From Herbaspirillum huttiense (lineage in GTDB: Bacteria; Pseudomonadota; Gammaproteobacteria; Burkholderiales; Burkholderiaceae_D): 64,000 nt of DNA. Below are positions 1-9,683 of this stretch, piece after piece (within the stretch, counting starts at the first letter, position 1; every line of letters starts with the position of its first letter). Below the pieces are notes generated by a model that worked only from the letters and a program-made list of their open reading frames with translations, was not told where the DNA came from and ran no database searches. The DNA lies in assembly GCF_004367745.1 (NCBI RefSeq), contig NZ_CP037993.1:124001-188000 (forward strand). Direction: 5' to 3'. A program made the translations under genes and the position numbers.

Positions 1-639
1 GACCGTATCCATCGTCATGCCGTAAGACGCAAGCTTCTCCGCGGACGGGGCGACTAGATATTCCTTGGCGTAGCCGCCAATGGTGTTGATCTCGGTCACC
101 CCTGGGACCAGACGCAACTGCGGCTTGATGACCCAGTCCTGAATTTCCCGCAGGTCTGTCGGAGTGTATGGCGTTCCATCTGCCTTGCGTGCATCGTCCT
201 TGGCTTCGACAGTCCACAAGTAGATCTCACCAAGACCGGTAGAAATCGGTCCCATTCCAGGATCAATGCCCGCCGGCAGCTGGCTTCTGGCCTGCTGAAT
301 ACGTTCATTGACCAACTGGCGAGCAAAGTAGACGTCCGTGCCATCCTTGAAGATGACCGTCACCTGCGACAGTCCATAACGCGACAAGGAGCGGACCTGC
401 TCCAAATTGGGCAAGCCAGACATCACGGTTTCAATCGGATAACTGATTCGCTGCTCGGTTTCGAGCGGAGAATATCCAGGCGCGGAGGTGTTGATCTGCA
501 CCTGCACGTTGGTGATATCAGGTACGGCATCGATAGGTAGCTTTTGATAGCTATAGACGCCGTATGCTCCCATCCCAAGTACGGCGAGCAGGACAAGCCA
601 TCGATGCTCGATGGCGAAGCGAATAATTCGTTCAAACAT
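1..639 (-). CDS. czcA: CzcA-type RND heavy-metal efflux pump, N-terminal part (cut by window edge)
   Basis: Inner-membrane proton antiporter of the CzcCBA tripartite system exporting Co/Zn/Cd-type cations. The reverse strand reads without a stop for 213 codons from an ATG at 639: MFERIIRFAIEHRW, a first membrane segment, then LPIDAVPDITNVQVQI and ETEQRISYPIE, the typical start of the heavy-metal RND family. The family is usually about 1,040 residues, so only the first fifth (TM1 and the start of the periplasmic porter domain) is here. It follows czcB by 29 bases and is surely in the same operon. The metal cannot be decided because the selectivity motif in TM4 lies outside the window; a Cus-type copper or silver pump is the alternative, less likely next to czcI. 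Confidence 0.93.
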   Translation of the reverse strand, partial: MFERIIRFAIEHRWLVLLAVLGMGAYGVYSYQKLPIDAVPDITNVQVQINTSAPGYSPLETEQRISYPIETVMSGLPNLEQVRSLSRYGLSQVTVIFKDGTDVYFARQLVNERIQQARSQLPAGIDPGMGPISTGLGEIYLWTVEAKDDARKADGTPYTPTDLREIQDWVIKPQLRLVPGVTEINTIGGYAKEYLVAPSAEKLASYGMTMDTV

Positions 640-668
640 GATTTTCGTCTTTCTCGAAGTCGCCGGTA

Positions 669-2228
669 TTAGTGGCCATGCTCAGCGGAACCCTTGCCCA
701 GCTCAGCCTTGATTGCGAAGCTGCCGGTCGCGGCATACTCAGCACCTGCGTCCAGACCTGATTTGATTTCCACAAATTTCCCGCTCGTACGACCGATAGT
801 GACTTCTTGAGCCGCGAAGCCGCCAGGAACGCGAACGAACACCACGCTCTTCTCATCGACGGTCTGGATTGCATCGGCAGCCACGGCCACAGGTACCTGC
901 GCCTCGTCGGAAACGACTTCAACGTTCACGAACAGGCCAGGACGCCAGCTGTCATCCGAATTCGGAAGTACGACGTGCGCCTTAGCGGTGCGGCTTTGCT
1001 CGCCAATCAGGGAGCCAACGTAAGAGATCTTTCCGCTTGCGCTTGCGCTGAAGGCAGTGGCGCGAACAACCACCTTCTCCCCCACACGGACAACTTGCAT
1101 ATCCTTGGGCGAGACGATGATCTCGGCCCACACGCTGGTCAGGTCGGAAATCAGGAAGGCGTTCGCATCTTCGCGTACAGCCTCCCCCAGTCCCAGGTGC
1201 TTTTCGACAATGACACCGTCGAACGGAGCACGGATTTCATAGCGATTCAGGCCGCCCGAGGATCCAACCGCGCCAATTGCGCGCAGCTTTTGTTGGGCAT
1301 TGCGCACCGACACTTCTGCTTCACGCAGGGTAGTTTGTGCCTGCAGATAGTCTTGTTCAGCAGAGATCTTCTGTTCCCACAGGTTCTTCTCACGTTGATA
1401 CGCGGTCTTGGCAAGAGCCAGACGCTGCTCGGCATTCAACAACTCCGAGCGTTGCTCCGAAACGGCACTGCTGTTAATGACTGCCAGAATCTGGCCCTTT
1501 TTCACCCTCTGGCCCAGATTGGCGGATACAGATTCAACAATGCCTGCCACTTGCGGTACAACGTGGGCAGTACGGTCTTCATTGAAGCGAATTTCCCCTG
1601 GCAGCTGCAGACTGCTATTCAATTTCATGGCGCTAGCGGTCTTCACCTGGATACCAGCCGCAGCCATCTGCTCATTGTTCAATTCGATCTTTCCTTCTTC
1701 CTTGGAAAGTGTGAACTTCTGAGAACCGGTCGGCGTCGATGCCGAGAACTTGATGTCGAACAGATGCGGCTCCTCGATCGGCGCGCTTGCCTTCAGGGCA
1801 TCTTTCTCGATCTTGAATTCCAGTAACTCACCGGCCTTGCCCGGACGAGTCAATACTGCGGACAATTTCACTGTGGTGGGCGCCACCGGCTTATCAGCCT
1901 GGTAGGGATAAACTACCAGTGCGCCATCGCTTTCAGACAGCAGCACTTCGAAGGAAGACTCTCCCTCCTTGTACACAGATCCACCATGTGGGCCCTTGGC
2001 CGGCGCCGCGCTGTGGTGTTCGCCGTCGCCATGCCCAGCAGAATCTTTGTGCTCGCTGCCTTTTTCTTCGCCATGGTGCTCATTGTCCTTGTGGCCACCC
2101 TCCTCTTGGTGTGCAGAGGATTTTCCGCCGCCCCCGGCCGAACTGCCCCCCTTCATCAAGGTTACCCCCGCCAAGAGTGCTGCGATGGCGATGATCGCCG
2201 CGATGGCGAGTTTTTGCTTCTTAGTCAT
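669..2228 (-). CDS. czcB: CzcB membrane fusion (periplasmic adaptor) protein of the heavy-metal efflux system
   Basis: HlyD/RND adaptor linking the CzcA pump to the CzcC outer-membrane channel. 519 residues from the ATG at 2228; a GTG four codons upstream is also open but overlaps the czcC stop. One N-terminal membrane segment (about residues 7-26) is followed by a Gly/Ser linker and a His-rich stretch (HKDNEHHGEEKGSEH and repeats, about residues 40-75) like the metal-binding region of CzcB. The lipoyl half-motifs (VVPQVAGIVESV and IRAPFDGVIVEKHLGLGE) flank an alpha-helical hairpin, and the protein ends in a short His tail (EHGH). The start follows the czcC stop by 8 bases, so translation is probably coupled. 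Confidence 0.95.
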   Translation of the reverse strand: MTKKQKLAIAAIIAIAALLAGVTLMKGGSSAGGGGKSSAHQEEGGHKDNEHHGEEKGSEHKDSAGHGDGEHHSAAPAKGPHGGSVYKEGESSFEVLLSESDGALVVYPYQADKPVAPTTVKLSAVLTRPGKAGELLEFKIEKDALKASAPIEEPHLFDIKFSASTPTGSQKFTLSKEEGKIELNNEQMAAAGIQVKTASAMKLNSSLQLPGEIRFNEDRTAHVVPQVAGIVESVSANLGQRVKKGQILAVINSSAVSEQRSELLNAEQRLALAKTAYQREKNLWEQKISAEQDYLQAQTTLREAEVSVRNAQQKLRAIGAVGSSGGLNRYEIRAPFDGVIVEKHLGLGEAVREDANAFLISDLTSVWAEIIVSPKDMQVVRVGEKVVVRATAFSASASGKISYVGSLIGEQSRTAKAHVVLPNSDDSWRPGLFVNVEVVSDEAQVPVAVAADAIQTVDEKSVVFVRVPGGFAAQEVTIGRTSGKFVEIKSGLDAGAEYAATGSFAIKAELGKGSAEHGH

Positions 2229-2236
2229 GTTTGATC

Positions 2237-3523
2237 TCACTCAGCTGAAGGTGTCTCAGTGCCGGCCAGACGATCCAGGTCTGCGGCGGCTTGGAATGCG
2301 GTAGAAAGCGCTTTCCAGTACTGCGCTTTGGCTTGGAAATAGGTGCGCTGCGCGTCAAGGACGTCCAGATATCCGAACTTCCCTAGCTCGAATCCGGTTC
2401 GCGCAGCTTGATAAGCACTTTGTGCCCCAGGGACAATCTCGCCACGCAACGCGGCAGCTTCTTCTCTTGCGTTACGCAAGCGCTCGAAGCTTTGAGCAGC
2501 TTCGCTCTGCATCTGCACTTCAACGATCGACAACTCATCGCGCGCTTTGTCGACGCGCTTCAATGCTTCGAGCTCGTTGCCCTTATTGTTGTCCAGAACA
2601 GGGATGGGAACGGAGAAACCGACCACCCACATATTTCTGGCACTCGATTCATCTCGCTTATTGCCGAAGGTGAGGCTCACATCGGGCGTACGCTTGCTGG
2701 TCTCGATCTTGGCCAGCGCACGACGGCGTTCGACTTCGAGCTGCGCGAGCTTCACGGCAGGCCCGATCGCGACTTTCTCAGTCAGTTGTGCGATCGCCGG
2801 CAGTGCAGGCAGTGATTCAACGCCACCATCGGTCAGTTGGAACTCATTGCCAACAGAGCCCCAGAACATTGCCAGCTTCTTCTGCGCGAGGATCAGATCG
2901 CTATCGGCTTGGTTGAGCTCCAGCTGCGCACTGGATTCGGCCACTTTGGCCTTGGTTTGCTCAACGGGCGATATCTTGCCTGCCGTGACGCGGCGGCCAG
3001 TCATATCCGCAGATGTCTTCGCTAGGCCCAGCAGCTCCTTGGCCAGACGCTGACGCTCCATCGCCACCATCACGTCGTAGTACGCAGCAACCACGCCGGC
3101 GCGAATTTCCGTGCGCTTCGCAGCGTAGTCCAGCAATGCCATGTCGCGTGCTCGTTGAGCCGCCTCAATTCGGGCGCTACGCTTGCCACCGAGCTCAATC
3201 GGCTGAGTAATTTGGTATGTCGTTGTCCGGCTGGACTTCCGGAAGTCCTCCATCAATGCCGAGAACTCAGGATTCGGCCTTGCTCCTGCTTGGACGATCG
3301 TCGCCTCCATGGCGTCAATCTCCTTGCGAGCGGCGGCCAGGGTCTTGTTCTGATCAAACGTCAGGCTGATGGCCGCCGGAAGCGACAACAAGCGAGGCTC
3401 TTTGACAAGAGACGAAGCGGTATAGGGTTGGGGTTGTTCTGTGTTTCCAAGCGCAGTGGACTGCGCATGGCTGGAGCCGGCTGCGAGCAGCGCGAGCGCC
3501 AGCAAAAAGCTGTGCCGATACAT
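2237..3523 (-). CDS. czcC: CzcC outer-membrane efflux channel (TolC/OEP family)
   Basis: Outer-membrane channel of the CzcCBA complex. The ATG at 3523 is chosen because GGAGAA lies just upstream and the product then opens with a clean signal peptide (MYRHSFLLALALLAAGSSHA); the frame stays open for 29 more codons upstream without signal-like sequence. 428 residues. Two OEP repeats are visible as long Ala/Glu/Arg-rich helices, with markers such as ITQPIELGGKRSARIEAA in the first and a related ARTGFELGKFGYLDVLDAQR in the second, both typical of CzcC. It lies between czcI (68 bases upstream) and czcB. Confidence 0.95.
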   Translation of the reverse strand: MYRHSFLLALALLAAGSSHAQSTALGNTEQPQPYTASSLVKEPRLLSLPAAISLTFDQNKTLAAARKEIDAMEATIVQAGARPNPEFSALMEDFRKSSRTTTYQITQPIELGGKRSARIEAAQRARDMALLDYAAKRTEIRAGVVAAYYDVMVAMERQRLAKELLGLAKTSADMTGRRVTAGKISPVEQTKAKVAESSAQLELNQADSDLILAQKKLAMFWGSVGNEFQLTDGGVESLPALPAIAQLTEKVAIGPAVKLAQLEVERRRALAKIETSKRTPDVSLTFGNKRDESSARNMWVVGFSVPIPVLDNNKGNELEALKRVDKARDELSIVEVQMQSEAAQSFERLRNAREEAAALRGEIVPGAQSAYQAARTGFELGKFGYLDVLDAQRTYFQAKAQYWKALSTAFQAAADLDRLAGTETPSAE

Positions 3524-3591
3524 CGAATTCTCCGGTGATAAAAAGGGGAATTCGGCGAGAGCAGTTGTGTATGCGGATTGTCCTCGCCGAG

Positions 3592-3945
3592 TTAAGCGGC
3601 GAGCTGCCAATTGGGCTTATCGGGCCCATCGGCTATGTGAGAAGTGGGATGGGGAAAGTAGCTCGGATGCGACTTCTGCTCGGCAGCCGGGGGAACGATC
3701 ACACTGGAGTTGTAGATCTGCACCGATTTCATGCAAGAAAAATGACACAAAGAGCAACCGACATCGCTGTCGCTGGTCTTCGATTTTTCGGACCCCGCGT
3801 GATCATCGGCCTTTGCTGACGGATGTTCGTGGTGCCCCAAATGCGTCGGCACTCGATCATTTTCCGCTTGACAATATGAGGCCATCGCCGCCCAAGAGAG
3901 CTGCATCGGCAACAACAAAGCAAGCAAGATAATCAGTGCGCGCAT
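3592..3945 (-). CDS. czcI: CzcI-like small periplasmic protein of the czc locus
   Basis: 117-residue secreted protein with a signal peptide (MRALIILLALLLPMQLSWAA) followed by SYCQAENDRVPTHLGHHEHP, a DVGCSLCHFSCMK segment and a PDKPNWQLAA end. As I recall it, the CzcI pattern of Cupriavidus is SWAA..YCQ.E, a GHH.H cluster, D..C..CH and PD.PQW near the C-terminus; this protein matches at each point. CzcI is regarded as an accessory or regulatory factor of czc expression; its mechanism is not settled. The Cys and His residues suggest periplasmic metal binding (inference). It is the gene immediately before czcC, as in other czc loci. Confidence 0.85.
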   Translation of the reverse strand: MRALIILLALLLPMQLSWAAMASYCQAENDRVPTHLGHHEHPSAKADDHAGSEKSKTSDSDVGCSLCHFSCMKSVQIYNSSVIVPPAAEQKSHPSYFPHPTSHIADGPDKPNWQLAA

Positions 3946-4026
3946 GATGAGAAGGATTATAGCTACCGACCGAGCCGATCGGCAGCTATGAGGTTAATGT
4001 GCAACATGGCCATTAATCGGCGGCGA

Positions 4027-4317
4027 TTATGCACCGTTGTACAGCGACGAGTCAAAGGCCTTGCTTTGGGTCGGGCTGCCGGCAACATCTGGCTTGACCG
4101 AGGTGGTCGACGCCGGCTTGCCCAGGCGTGCAGCTTCCAGCTCGGCAACCACGTCAGCACGGGTCTTGGTACTTTCGAACTTGATCACTGGGTAGTTGTT
4201 GCGCGCGTTGAGGTTAGCTTGATCACGCTCAGCCTCGGTCTTGACAGTAGATTGTGCGAAGGCGGACACCGACAGAACGGTAACCATGGCGCCGAAGAGG
4301 ATTTGGGTTGCTTTCAT
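4027..4317 (-). CDS. DUF4148 domain small exported protein
   Basis: 96-residue protein with a signal peptide (MKATQILFGAMVTVLSVSAFAQ), a short charged helix and the ADVVAELEAARLGKPAS segment that marks the DUF4148 family, common in Burkholderiales and often near metal or stress genes. Function unknown; periplasmic location is predicted from the signal peptide. It is the first gene of the leftward czc operon (81 bases before czcI) and stands opposite czcR across a 199-base divergent promoter region, so it should be expressed with the pump. AGGAG-type bases lie 6-10 bases upstream of the ATG at 4317. Confidence 0.8.
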   Translation of the reverse strand: MKATQILFGAMVTVLSVSAFAQSTVKTEAERDQANLNARNNYPVIKFESTKTRADVVAELEAARLGKPASTTSVKPDVAGSPTQSKAFDSSLYNGA

Positions 4318-4446
4318 GACATTTCTCCTAGAATGGAAGTTGAAAAAAAGTCGCCTGATCTAGGCGGTTCGATCGCCAACTCCTTGTATGGCGAATCGTT
4401 GGAATGGATTCTACGGAGGGGGTGCGAACAGAAAGATTGCCCAGTT

Positions 4447-4462
4447 ATTACAGATTTGTAAT
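4447..4462. promoter_or_regulatory. Palindromic operator-like box in the czc divergent promoter region
   Basis: ATTACA-GATT-TGTAAT is a perfect 6-4-6 inverted repeat located 54 bases before czcR and 129 bases before the DUF4148/czcI/czcCBA operon. Response regulators of the CopR/CzcR/IrlR group are known to bind AT-rich TTACA...TGTAA palindromes, so this is the obvious site for autoregulation by CzcR. The motif is read directly; the assignment to CzcR is inference. Confidence 0.6.
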
Positions 4463-4516
4463 GAATACCGAAGCCGGCTGATTCAGAATATTGACGTTTT
4501 CGATGGGATTAAAATC

Positions 4517-5188
4517 ATGCACATCTTGCTAGTAGAAGACGAACCAAAATCTGGAGACTACCTACGGCGCGGCCTGACCGAGTCAGGTTTTGTCGTCGAC
4601 TGGGTTCAGTCAGGGGTAGACGGCTTGCACAACGCACGAACGCTGGAATACAAGCTCATTATTCTGGATGTGATGTTGCCTGGCATGAATGGCTGGGATA
4701 TTTTGCGAGAATTGCGCCGCACCCACGATACCCCCGTACTATTCCTCACGGCACGTGATGAAATCGAGGACCGTGTAAAAGGGCTTGAGCTGGGTGCTGA
4801 TGACTACCTGGTCAAACCATTTGCATTTACAGAGCTACTCGCCAGGGTACGCACACTGTTGCGCCGTGGACCGAGCCGGGAATCCGACATAATCGAGTAT
4901 GCCGATGTCCAGCTGGACGTACTACGAAGGAAGGTGACTCGCCATGGACAGCGCGTTGATCTGACCGCCAAAGAGTTTGCTTTGCTGCACATGTTGATCC
5001 GCCGGCCAGGCGAAGTTCTTTCTCGGCCCCAAATCGCCTCACAGGTATGGGATATGAACTTCGACAGTGACACCAATGTGGTTGACGTCGCAGTTCGCCG
5101 GCTGCGGGCGAAACTAGACGATGGCTTTGACAATAAATTGCTTCATACCGTCTGGGGCATGGGATACGTCTTTGAGGCTCGAAATTGA
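4517..5188 (+). CDS. czcR: Heavy-metal two-component response regulator (CzcR/CopR/IrlR type)
   Basis: OmpR-family regulator, 223 residues from the ATG at 4517, chosen because [20 protein letters not shown] is the conserved start of this group; the frame is open 43 codons further upstream but that part is not family-like. Receiver domain residues 1-115 with the acidic pair E7-D8, phospho-acceptor D51 ([10 protein letters not shown]) and K100 (LVKPFAF); winged-helix DNA-binding domain about 125-220 ending in [14 protein letters not shown]. Its stop overlaps the sensor start. It probably activates the divergent efflux operon when phosphorylated. CzcR is preferred over CopR because of the czc genes alongside. 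Confidence 0.92.
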   Translation: MHILLVEDEPKSGDYLRRGLTESGFVVDWVQSGVDGLHNARTLEYKLIILDVMLPGMNGWDILRELRRTHDTPVLFLTARDEIEDRVKGLELGADDYLVKPFAFTELLARVRTLLRRGPSRESDIIEYADVQLDVLRRKVTRHGQRVDLTAKEFALLHMLIRRPGEVLSRPQIASQVWDMNFDSDTNVVDVAVRRLRAKLDDGFDNKLLHTVWGMGYVFEARN

Positions 5189-6606
5189 TCGCCAAGAATC
5201 CAGCCTCGATGACATCTCGCCTAGTAACATTGTTTGCACTAGTCGCAGTCGTCACCTTCTCAGCAGTTGGCACTTACCTCTATCACTCTCTTTACGTCCA
5301 GCTTGAACGCCGAGATGACGAAGAACTGATCGGAAAGAGCCGCTCCATTGATCACCTAATTCAGGAAGCGAACTCGATCGAAAGAATCAAGGCCAATAAG
5401 CACGCTATGTTGGACACCATTAGCGGCCACGATCAGCTTCTGGTGCTCATAACGGACTCAGCAGGTGCCACCATTCTGAAAAACTATGAGGGTCCGGCGG
5501 AAGAGGGCTTCCCTCTTTTCAACAGCCTGAAGACAGCCCAATTCAACACTCTTCAGAGCTTTATTCTGGGAGGCAATAGTGCGCGCTTCATCGCTAGCAG
5601 ACCCACGACAAGTACGGGTGAGAAGACTTTGGTAGTTGTGGCACGCACGGCATCGGATCGCATGGAGTTACTGGCGGACTACCGTACAGAGGTCTGGTAC
5701 GCAGCGGCCATCGGCACCCTTCTAGCGACAATCCTGAGTTTCTTTCTCGTTCGCAGCGGCCTGCAACCACTACGTCTCATGGCTGCACAAACACATGCTG
5801 TCTCAGCCAATCGCCTTGACACCCGACTAGACATTCGGTCGGCGCCCAAAGAGCTGCACGAGATCGTAGAGTCATTCAATGCGATGTTGGACCGGCTGCA
5901 TCGTAGCTTTGAACAGTTAACTCAGTTCTCAGCGGACCTCGCGCACGACCTGCGCACTCCACTCAACAATCTCATGGTTCAGACGCAGGTCGCGCTTGGT
6001 AAGCAGCGCACCCTTGAGGAGTATCAAGGCCTGCTCAGCTCCAATATCGAAGAGTATGAACGTTTGGCCAGGATGATGGAGAGCATACTGTTCCTCGCGA
6101 GAGCAGAAAATGCACATGTTGCGGTGAAGATTCAAGCGCTCAGCGTCGAAGATGAACTGGCTAAGATTTCAGACTATTTCGAGGGTATCGCAGAGGATGC
6201 CAGAGTAAAAATTGTAGTCGGCGGCACAGGGGAGATCTTTGCCGATCCAATGCTGTTGCGCAGAGCTCTGGGCAACCTGATTGCAAATGCCATCCGATAC
6301 ACTCCCGCGGAGCGAACTATTCGAGTCGAAGCGACAGATATCGGTGACGTCACAATCCTGACTGTCTCCAACCCAGGAGAAGGTATTCCAGCTGAAGTGG
6401 TTGGGCGGATCTTTGATCGATTTTATCGGGCGGATCCATCGCGCAGCAGTTCTAGTGGATCAAGCGGACTTGGCTTGGCGATCGTGCGCTCGATCATGAC
6501 ATTGCACGGTGGAGAAGCCTCGGTCAAAAGCATCCAAGGCGAACGAACAATATTCAGCCTGACATTTCCCAAAGAAGCCAAATCCAAGTGCGCCAAAAGC
6601 GCCTGA
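5185..6606 (+). CDS. czcS: Heavy-metal sensor histidine kinase (CzcS type)
   Basis: Inner-membrane sensor kinase partnered with the preceding regulator. The annotated start is a TTG overlapping the czcR stop (TTGA); an ATG eight codons later (5209) is the alternative. Two membrane segments (about residues 11-33 and 170-190) bracket a periplasmic sensing loop of about 135 residues. A HAMP region follows, then the H-box ([15 protein letters not shown], His254), N-box ([11 protein letters not shown]), G1 box (NPGEGIP) and [14 protein letters not shown]2 box. It belongs to the CusS/CzcS/CopS kinase family. The sensed metal cannot be read from the sequence, but the pump beside it suggests Zn, Co or Cd. 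Confidence 0.92.
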   Translation: MIAKNPASMTSRLVTLFALVAVVTFSAVGTYLYHSLYVQLERRDDEELIGKSRSIDHLIQEANSIERIKANKHAMLDTISGHDQLLVLITDSAGATILKNYEGPAEEGFPLFNSLKTAQFNTLQSFILGGNSARFIASRPTTSTGEKTLVVVARTASDRMELLADYRTEVWYAAAIGTLLATILSFFLVRSGLQPLRLMAAQTHAVSANRLDTRLDIRSAPKELHEIVESFNAMLDRLHRSFEQLTQFSADLAHDLRTPLNNLMVQTQVALGKQRTLEEYQGLLSSNIEEYERLARMMESILFLARAENAHVAVKIQALSVEDELAKISDYFEGIAEDARVKIVVGGTGEIFADPMLLRRALGNLIANAIRYTPAERTIRVEATDIGDVTILTVSNPGEGIPAEVVGRIFDRFYRADPSRSSSSGSSGLGLAIVRSIMTLHGGEASVKSIQGERTIFSLTFPKEAKSKCAKSA

Positions 6607-6632
6607 TGTCCATATCGCAGACGAAGCCATAA

Positions 6633-8357
6633 GTGCTCGTCAATCCAAATCTACCTTGTGAGTACTTTAAGTTGAAACGACTTGGCTACCGACTGCTCTT
6701 GGGCATTGGCGGACTGGTGACATTTTGGGCGGTCGGCATGATCAGCGCCAATGAATTTGCCAAAAGCACGGTCTTGATGGCCACAAGCCTACCAGGCATA
6801 GCAGGCCTCTTTATCGCACTTCCTTATTTCCGGTCGCGACCGCGATGGCTGACAGCTGTCAGTCTTGGCATCCTCTTTCTATTCTTCCTGGACGCAGCAC
6901 TAAAAGGCTTTCTGCGAGAATACTTTGGCCTGCGGCCGAATCCTGTTCTCGTTCTGCACGCTGTTTTTAATACAAATCCTGGCGAAGGCAGCGAATTCTT
7001 CCTGCACAATTGGCGCGAAGTGGCTAAAGCCACCTCGACGTTTCTGGTCATAAGTGCCTGTACTTTCTGGTTCGAGAAATGCCTCTCTTTCAGAGAAGCT
7101 CGATTGCCGGTTAGTGTGCTGCGTAGATCCGGATTTGCAAGCATCGCTCTCCTACTTAGCTCATTCCTGGCGCTGCACTTCAATCCCACCATGGCAAAGG
7201 AGAATCCGGCGCTATTCTGGCCGATTCGATACATGGACTACCGTGCGCAGCTAAAGCAGGCGCAAGACATGCAGCAGAACATAGCGCGCAACATGGCCAA
7301 ACGGTCCGAATGGAAAGTGCGGTACACCGGACCGGCCAGCAACACCGTCGTCTGGATCATTGGCGAGAGCACCAACCGTAGCAACATGTCGCTCTACGGC
7401 TATGAGCGTAGAACTACCCCTATGCTGGATGCACTGCGCAATCAGTTAATCGTATTCCAGGACGTGATTTCATCTGAGCCGGCCACGATGTCGTCATTGA
7501 TGAAGATGTTCACGCCAGCTGATCTGGCTTCCCCGGATGATTGGGACAGCAAACCGGACGTGTTAATGCTAGCCGAAGAAGCAGGCTACAAGACGTTCTG
7601 GATATCCAACCAGGTCCCAAATGACGGGTGGCTCGGTCTTGTGTCGGGGCGGGCCGACGAAAAGCTGTTCATCAATAAAGGAGCTGGCCGTGGCGAGAAC
7701 AATTTCGATGGAAATCTACTGCCGGGATTTAATGCTGCTCTGGTTAATCCTGCGCCCAAGAAGCTGATTGTCGTTCATCTACTTGGGGCCCACCCGACAT
7801 ACGACATGCGCTACCCGAGGTCGTACGCAAAATTCGACGATGTCAGCGATACCGTCACAGACCAACTATCCGCCGCCGGACGGTCGCTTTGGATCCGCCA
7901 ATTGCGTAATGAGTATGACAATGCCATCGCTTATAGCGACTTTGTCGTGGCAAGTATGATCAAGAGTACTATGGCGGCTAACTTCGGTGCGGTAAGTCTC
8001 TTGTATAGCGCAGACCACGGTCAGGAGGTCGGGCACACAAGGGATCATGCGGGCCAGTCTGCAGTAGACGCCTCTGGATATGAGATACCGATGCTCCTTT
8101 GGATGAGATCTTTCTCAGGCGCAAATGCTGTGGATAAGGCAATTTTGGAAAATCGGCCGTATCAGACGGATCACCTTGAGCACACTATGATGGGACTGCT
8201 CAATATCGAATCGCGTTATTACTCCGCCTCCAGAGACATCATGAGTGACGCATTCTTGAGCGAAGACTTCTCTAATGGACTTAGGAGAATAAACGGGCTC
8301 CCTTACTTACCGCGGACGATGACGTTCAATCAGTCGCCATCTGCTAGCAAATCTTGA
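6633..8357 (+). CDS. Phosphoethanolamine transferase-like membrane sulfatase-fold enzyme (EptA/Mcr superfamily)
   Basis: 574 residues; an N-terminal domain with about five membrane segments (residues 20-190) and a periplasmic alkaline-phosphatase-fold domain. Metal-site residues typical of EptA enzymes are present: E245 in IIGESTNRSNMSLYGY, nucleophile candidate T285 in SEPATMSSLM, H387 in LLGAHPTY, D461-H462 in YSADHGQEVGH, and nearby His468 and His472. Known family members move phosphoethanolamine onto lipid A or core sugars; the acceptor here is unknown. The start is uncertain: GTG at 6633, or TTG at 6672. It starts 26 bases after czcS, so it is probably cotranscribed with the metal-sensing pair and under metal control (inference). 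Confidence 0.82.
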   Translation: MLVNPNLPCEYFKLKRLGYRLLLGIGGLVTFWAVGMISANEFAKSTVLMATSLPGIAGLFIALPYFRSRPRWLTAVSLGILFLFFLDAALKGFLREYFGLRPNPVLVLHAVFNTNPGEGSEFFLHNWREVAKATSTFLVISACTFWFEKCLSFREARLPVSVLRRSGFASIALLLSSFLALHFNPTMAKENPALFWPIRYMDYRAQLKQAQDMQQNIARNMAKRSEWKVRYTGPASNTVVWIIGESTNRSNMSLYGYERRTTPMLDALRNQLIVFQDVISSEPATMSSLMKMFTPADLASPDDWDSKPDVLMLAEEAGYKTFWISNQVPNDGWLGLVSGRADEKLFINKGAGRGENNFDGNLLPGFNAALVNPAPKKLIVVHLLGAHPTYDMRYPRSYAKFDDVSDTVTDQLSAAGRSLWIRQLRNEYDNAIAYSDFVVASMIKSTMAANFGAVSLLYSADHGQEVGHTRDHAGQSAVDASGYEIPMLLWMRSFSGANAVDKAILENRPYQTDHLEHTMMGLLNIESRYYSASRDIMSDAFLSEDFSNGLRRINGLPYLPRTMTFNQSPSASKS

Positions 8358-8498
8358 GGTCCAGAAAACCTTCCTTAGTAAGTTTGAGCAATGCCGTCAG
8401 ACGGCGCTGATCGCTTACCCTAGCGTGCTTCATTCGGCGGCACGTACACTGTCGTGAAAGAAATGCCAGAAAGAACCAATTTCTGAAGCGAGAATGCA

Positions 8499-9482
8499 AT
8501 GAAACTGTGGACCACTATCTCCGCGCCTGGAGTCAAAGCAGCTCTGGCCGCAGCCTTGCTTTTCGGAGCTGCCACGCCGATCGCCAAGCCCCTCCTCGAA
8601 GGTAACTCACCTTGGATGATTGCCGCCCTCCTGTACCTTGGCTCAGGGGTGGGGCTATTCATCTACAGGAAGGTCGTCGGCGCCCAAAAGACTTCTCTTC
8701 AACGCAATGAAATAGGTTGGCTTGCTGGTGCCATTGCCTTCGGCGGGGTCATAGCACCTGTACTCCTGATGATTGGCCTAACGGCAGCAAAGAGAATTTT
8801 GACCGACGCATAGCGATCGGCATGGTGGCGATCGTGATTGGCGCAGTGGTTCTAAGCCTTCCACGTGAACTGAGTCATGTCCAGATTTGGCCATCGCTGG
8901 CGATTCTAGGCGCATGTTTTGCATGGGGCATCGACAATAATCTCACACGCAAGGTGTCGACGGCTGACGGCTCCTGGGTCGCTAGTGTGAAAGGGCTCTC
9001 GGCGGGATTAACGAATCTGGTGATCGCCATAGCAATGAACGCGCGCCTCCCGAACATCTCTGTCATAGCGGAAACCATGGCTCTGGGCTTCCTTTCCTAT
9101 GGCGTCAGCCTGACATTGTTCGTGGTAGCCCTGCGGCATCTGGGTACTGCGCGAACCGGCACTTACTTCTCTGCGGCGCCATTTCTTGGCGCGGTCTTAG
9201 CACTTGCCGGTGGTGAAGCCCTGACGCCTCAACTTCTCATAGCTGGCGCATTAATGGCGTTCGGCATTTACCTTCATCTCACTGAGCGTCATGCTCACGA
9301 GCATACTCATGAGGTAATGGAGCATGAACATGAGCACACTCATGATGATTTGCACCATGCTCACACCCATGATGCTCCCATGGCTCCCGGGACGAAACAC
9401 ACCCACAAGCATCATCAATCGCGCATTACACACACACGATCACTTCCCAGATACACATCACCAGCACCAGCACCAGCATTGA
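8499..9482 (+). pseudogene. EamA-family (DMT) transporter broken by two frame disruptions
   Basis: The first part (8499 to about 8790, starting MKLWTTISAPGVKAALAAAL) is the N-terminus of a drug/metabolite transporter of the 10-TM EamA type. Near 8785 the reading frame breaks: after VLLMIGLT about 30 expected residues (the segment that ends in FKENFDRRIALGMV in relatives) are missing, and the rest continues in another frame from about 8793 (KENFDRRIAIGMVAIVIGAV). That frame carries the second EamA half and a His-rich tail (HAHEHTHEVMEHEHEH). Around 9420-9440 a second indel moves the tail back to the original frame, where it ends DHFPDTHHQHQHQH and a TGA at 9480. A functional product is unlikely. 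Relatives with His-rich tails suggest a metal-linked role. Confidence 0.8.
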
Positions 9483-9683
9483 TGTATTACTTCTCTTCAG
9501 AGTCGAACAAAGCTGTGTCACGACGCCGTACCATCCATTCGCCCGACATGATTAGCGGGTCATGCCAGCATTCGGCCAGAAGTGGACATCCAACCACGTC
9601 GATGTTTGGTCCATGATGACATTCGAGCCCTTATGCCAAAATGTTCGCTATTAACGTTGGCAACAAGGCATTTAACCGTACCA

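Noticed and set aside
807-1826. 339-codon rightward frame opposite czcB
   Set aside because: Complement of the CzcB adaptor; no recognisable motif, and the reverse strand has a complete family match.
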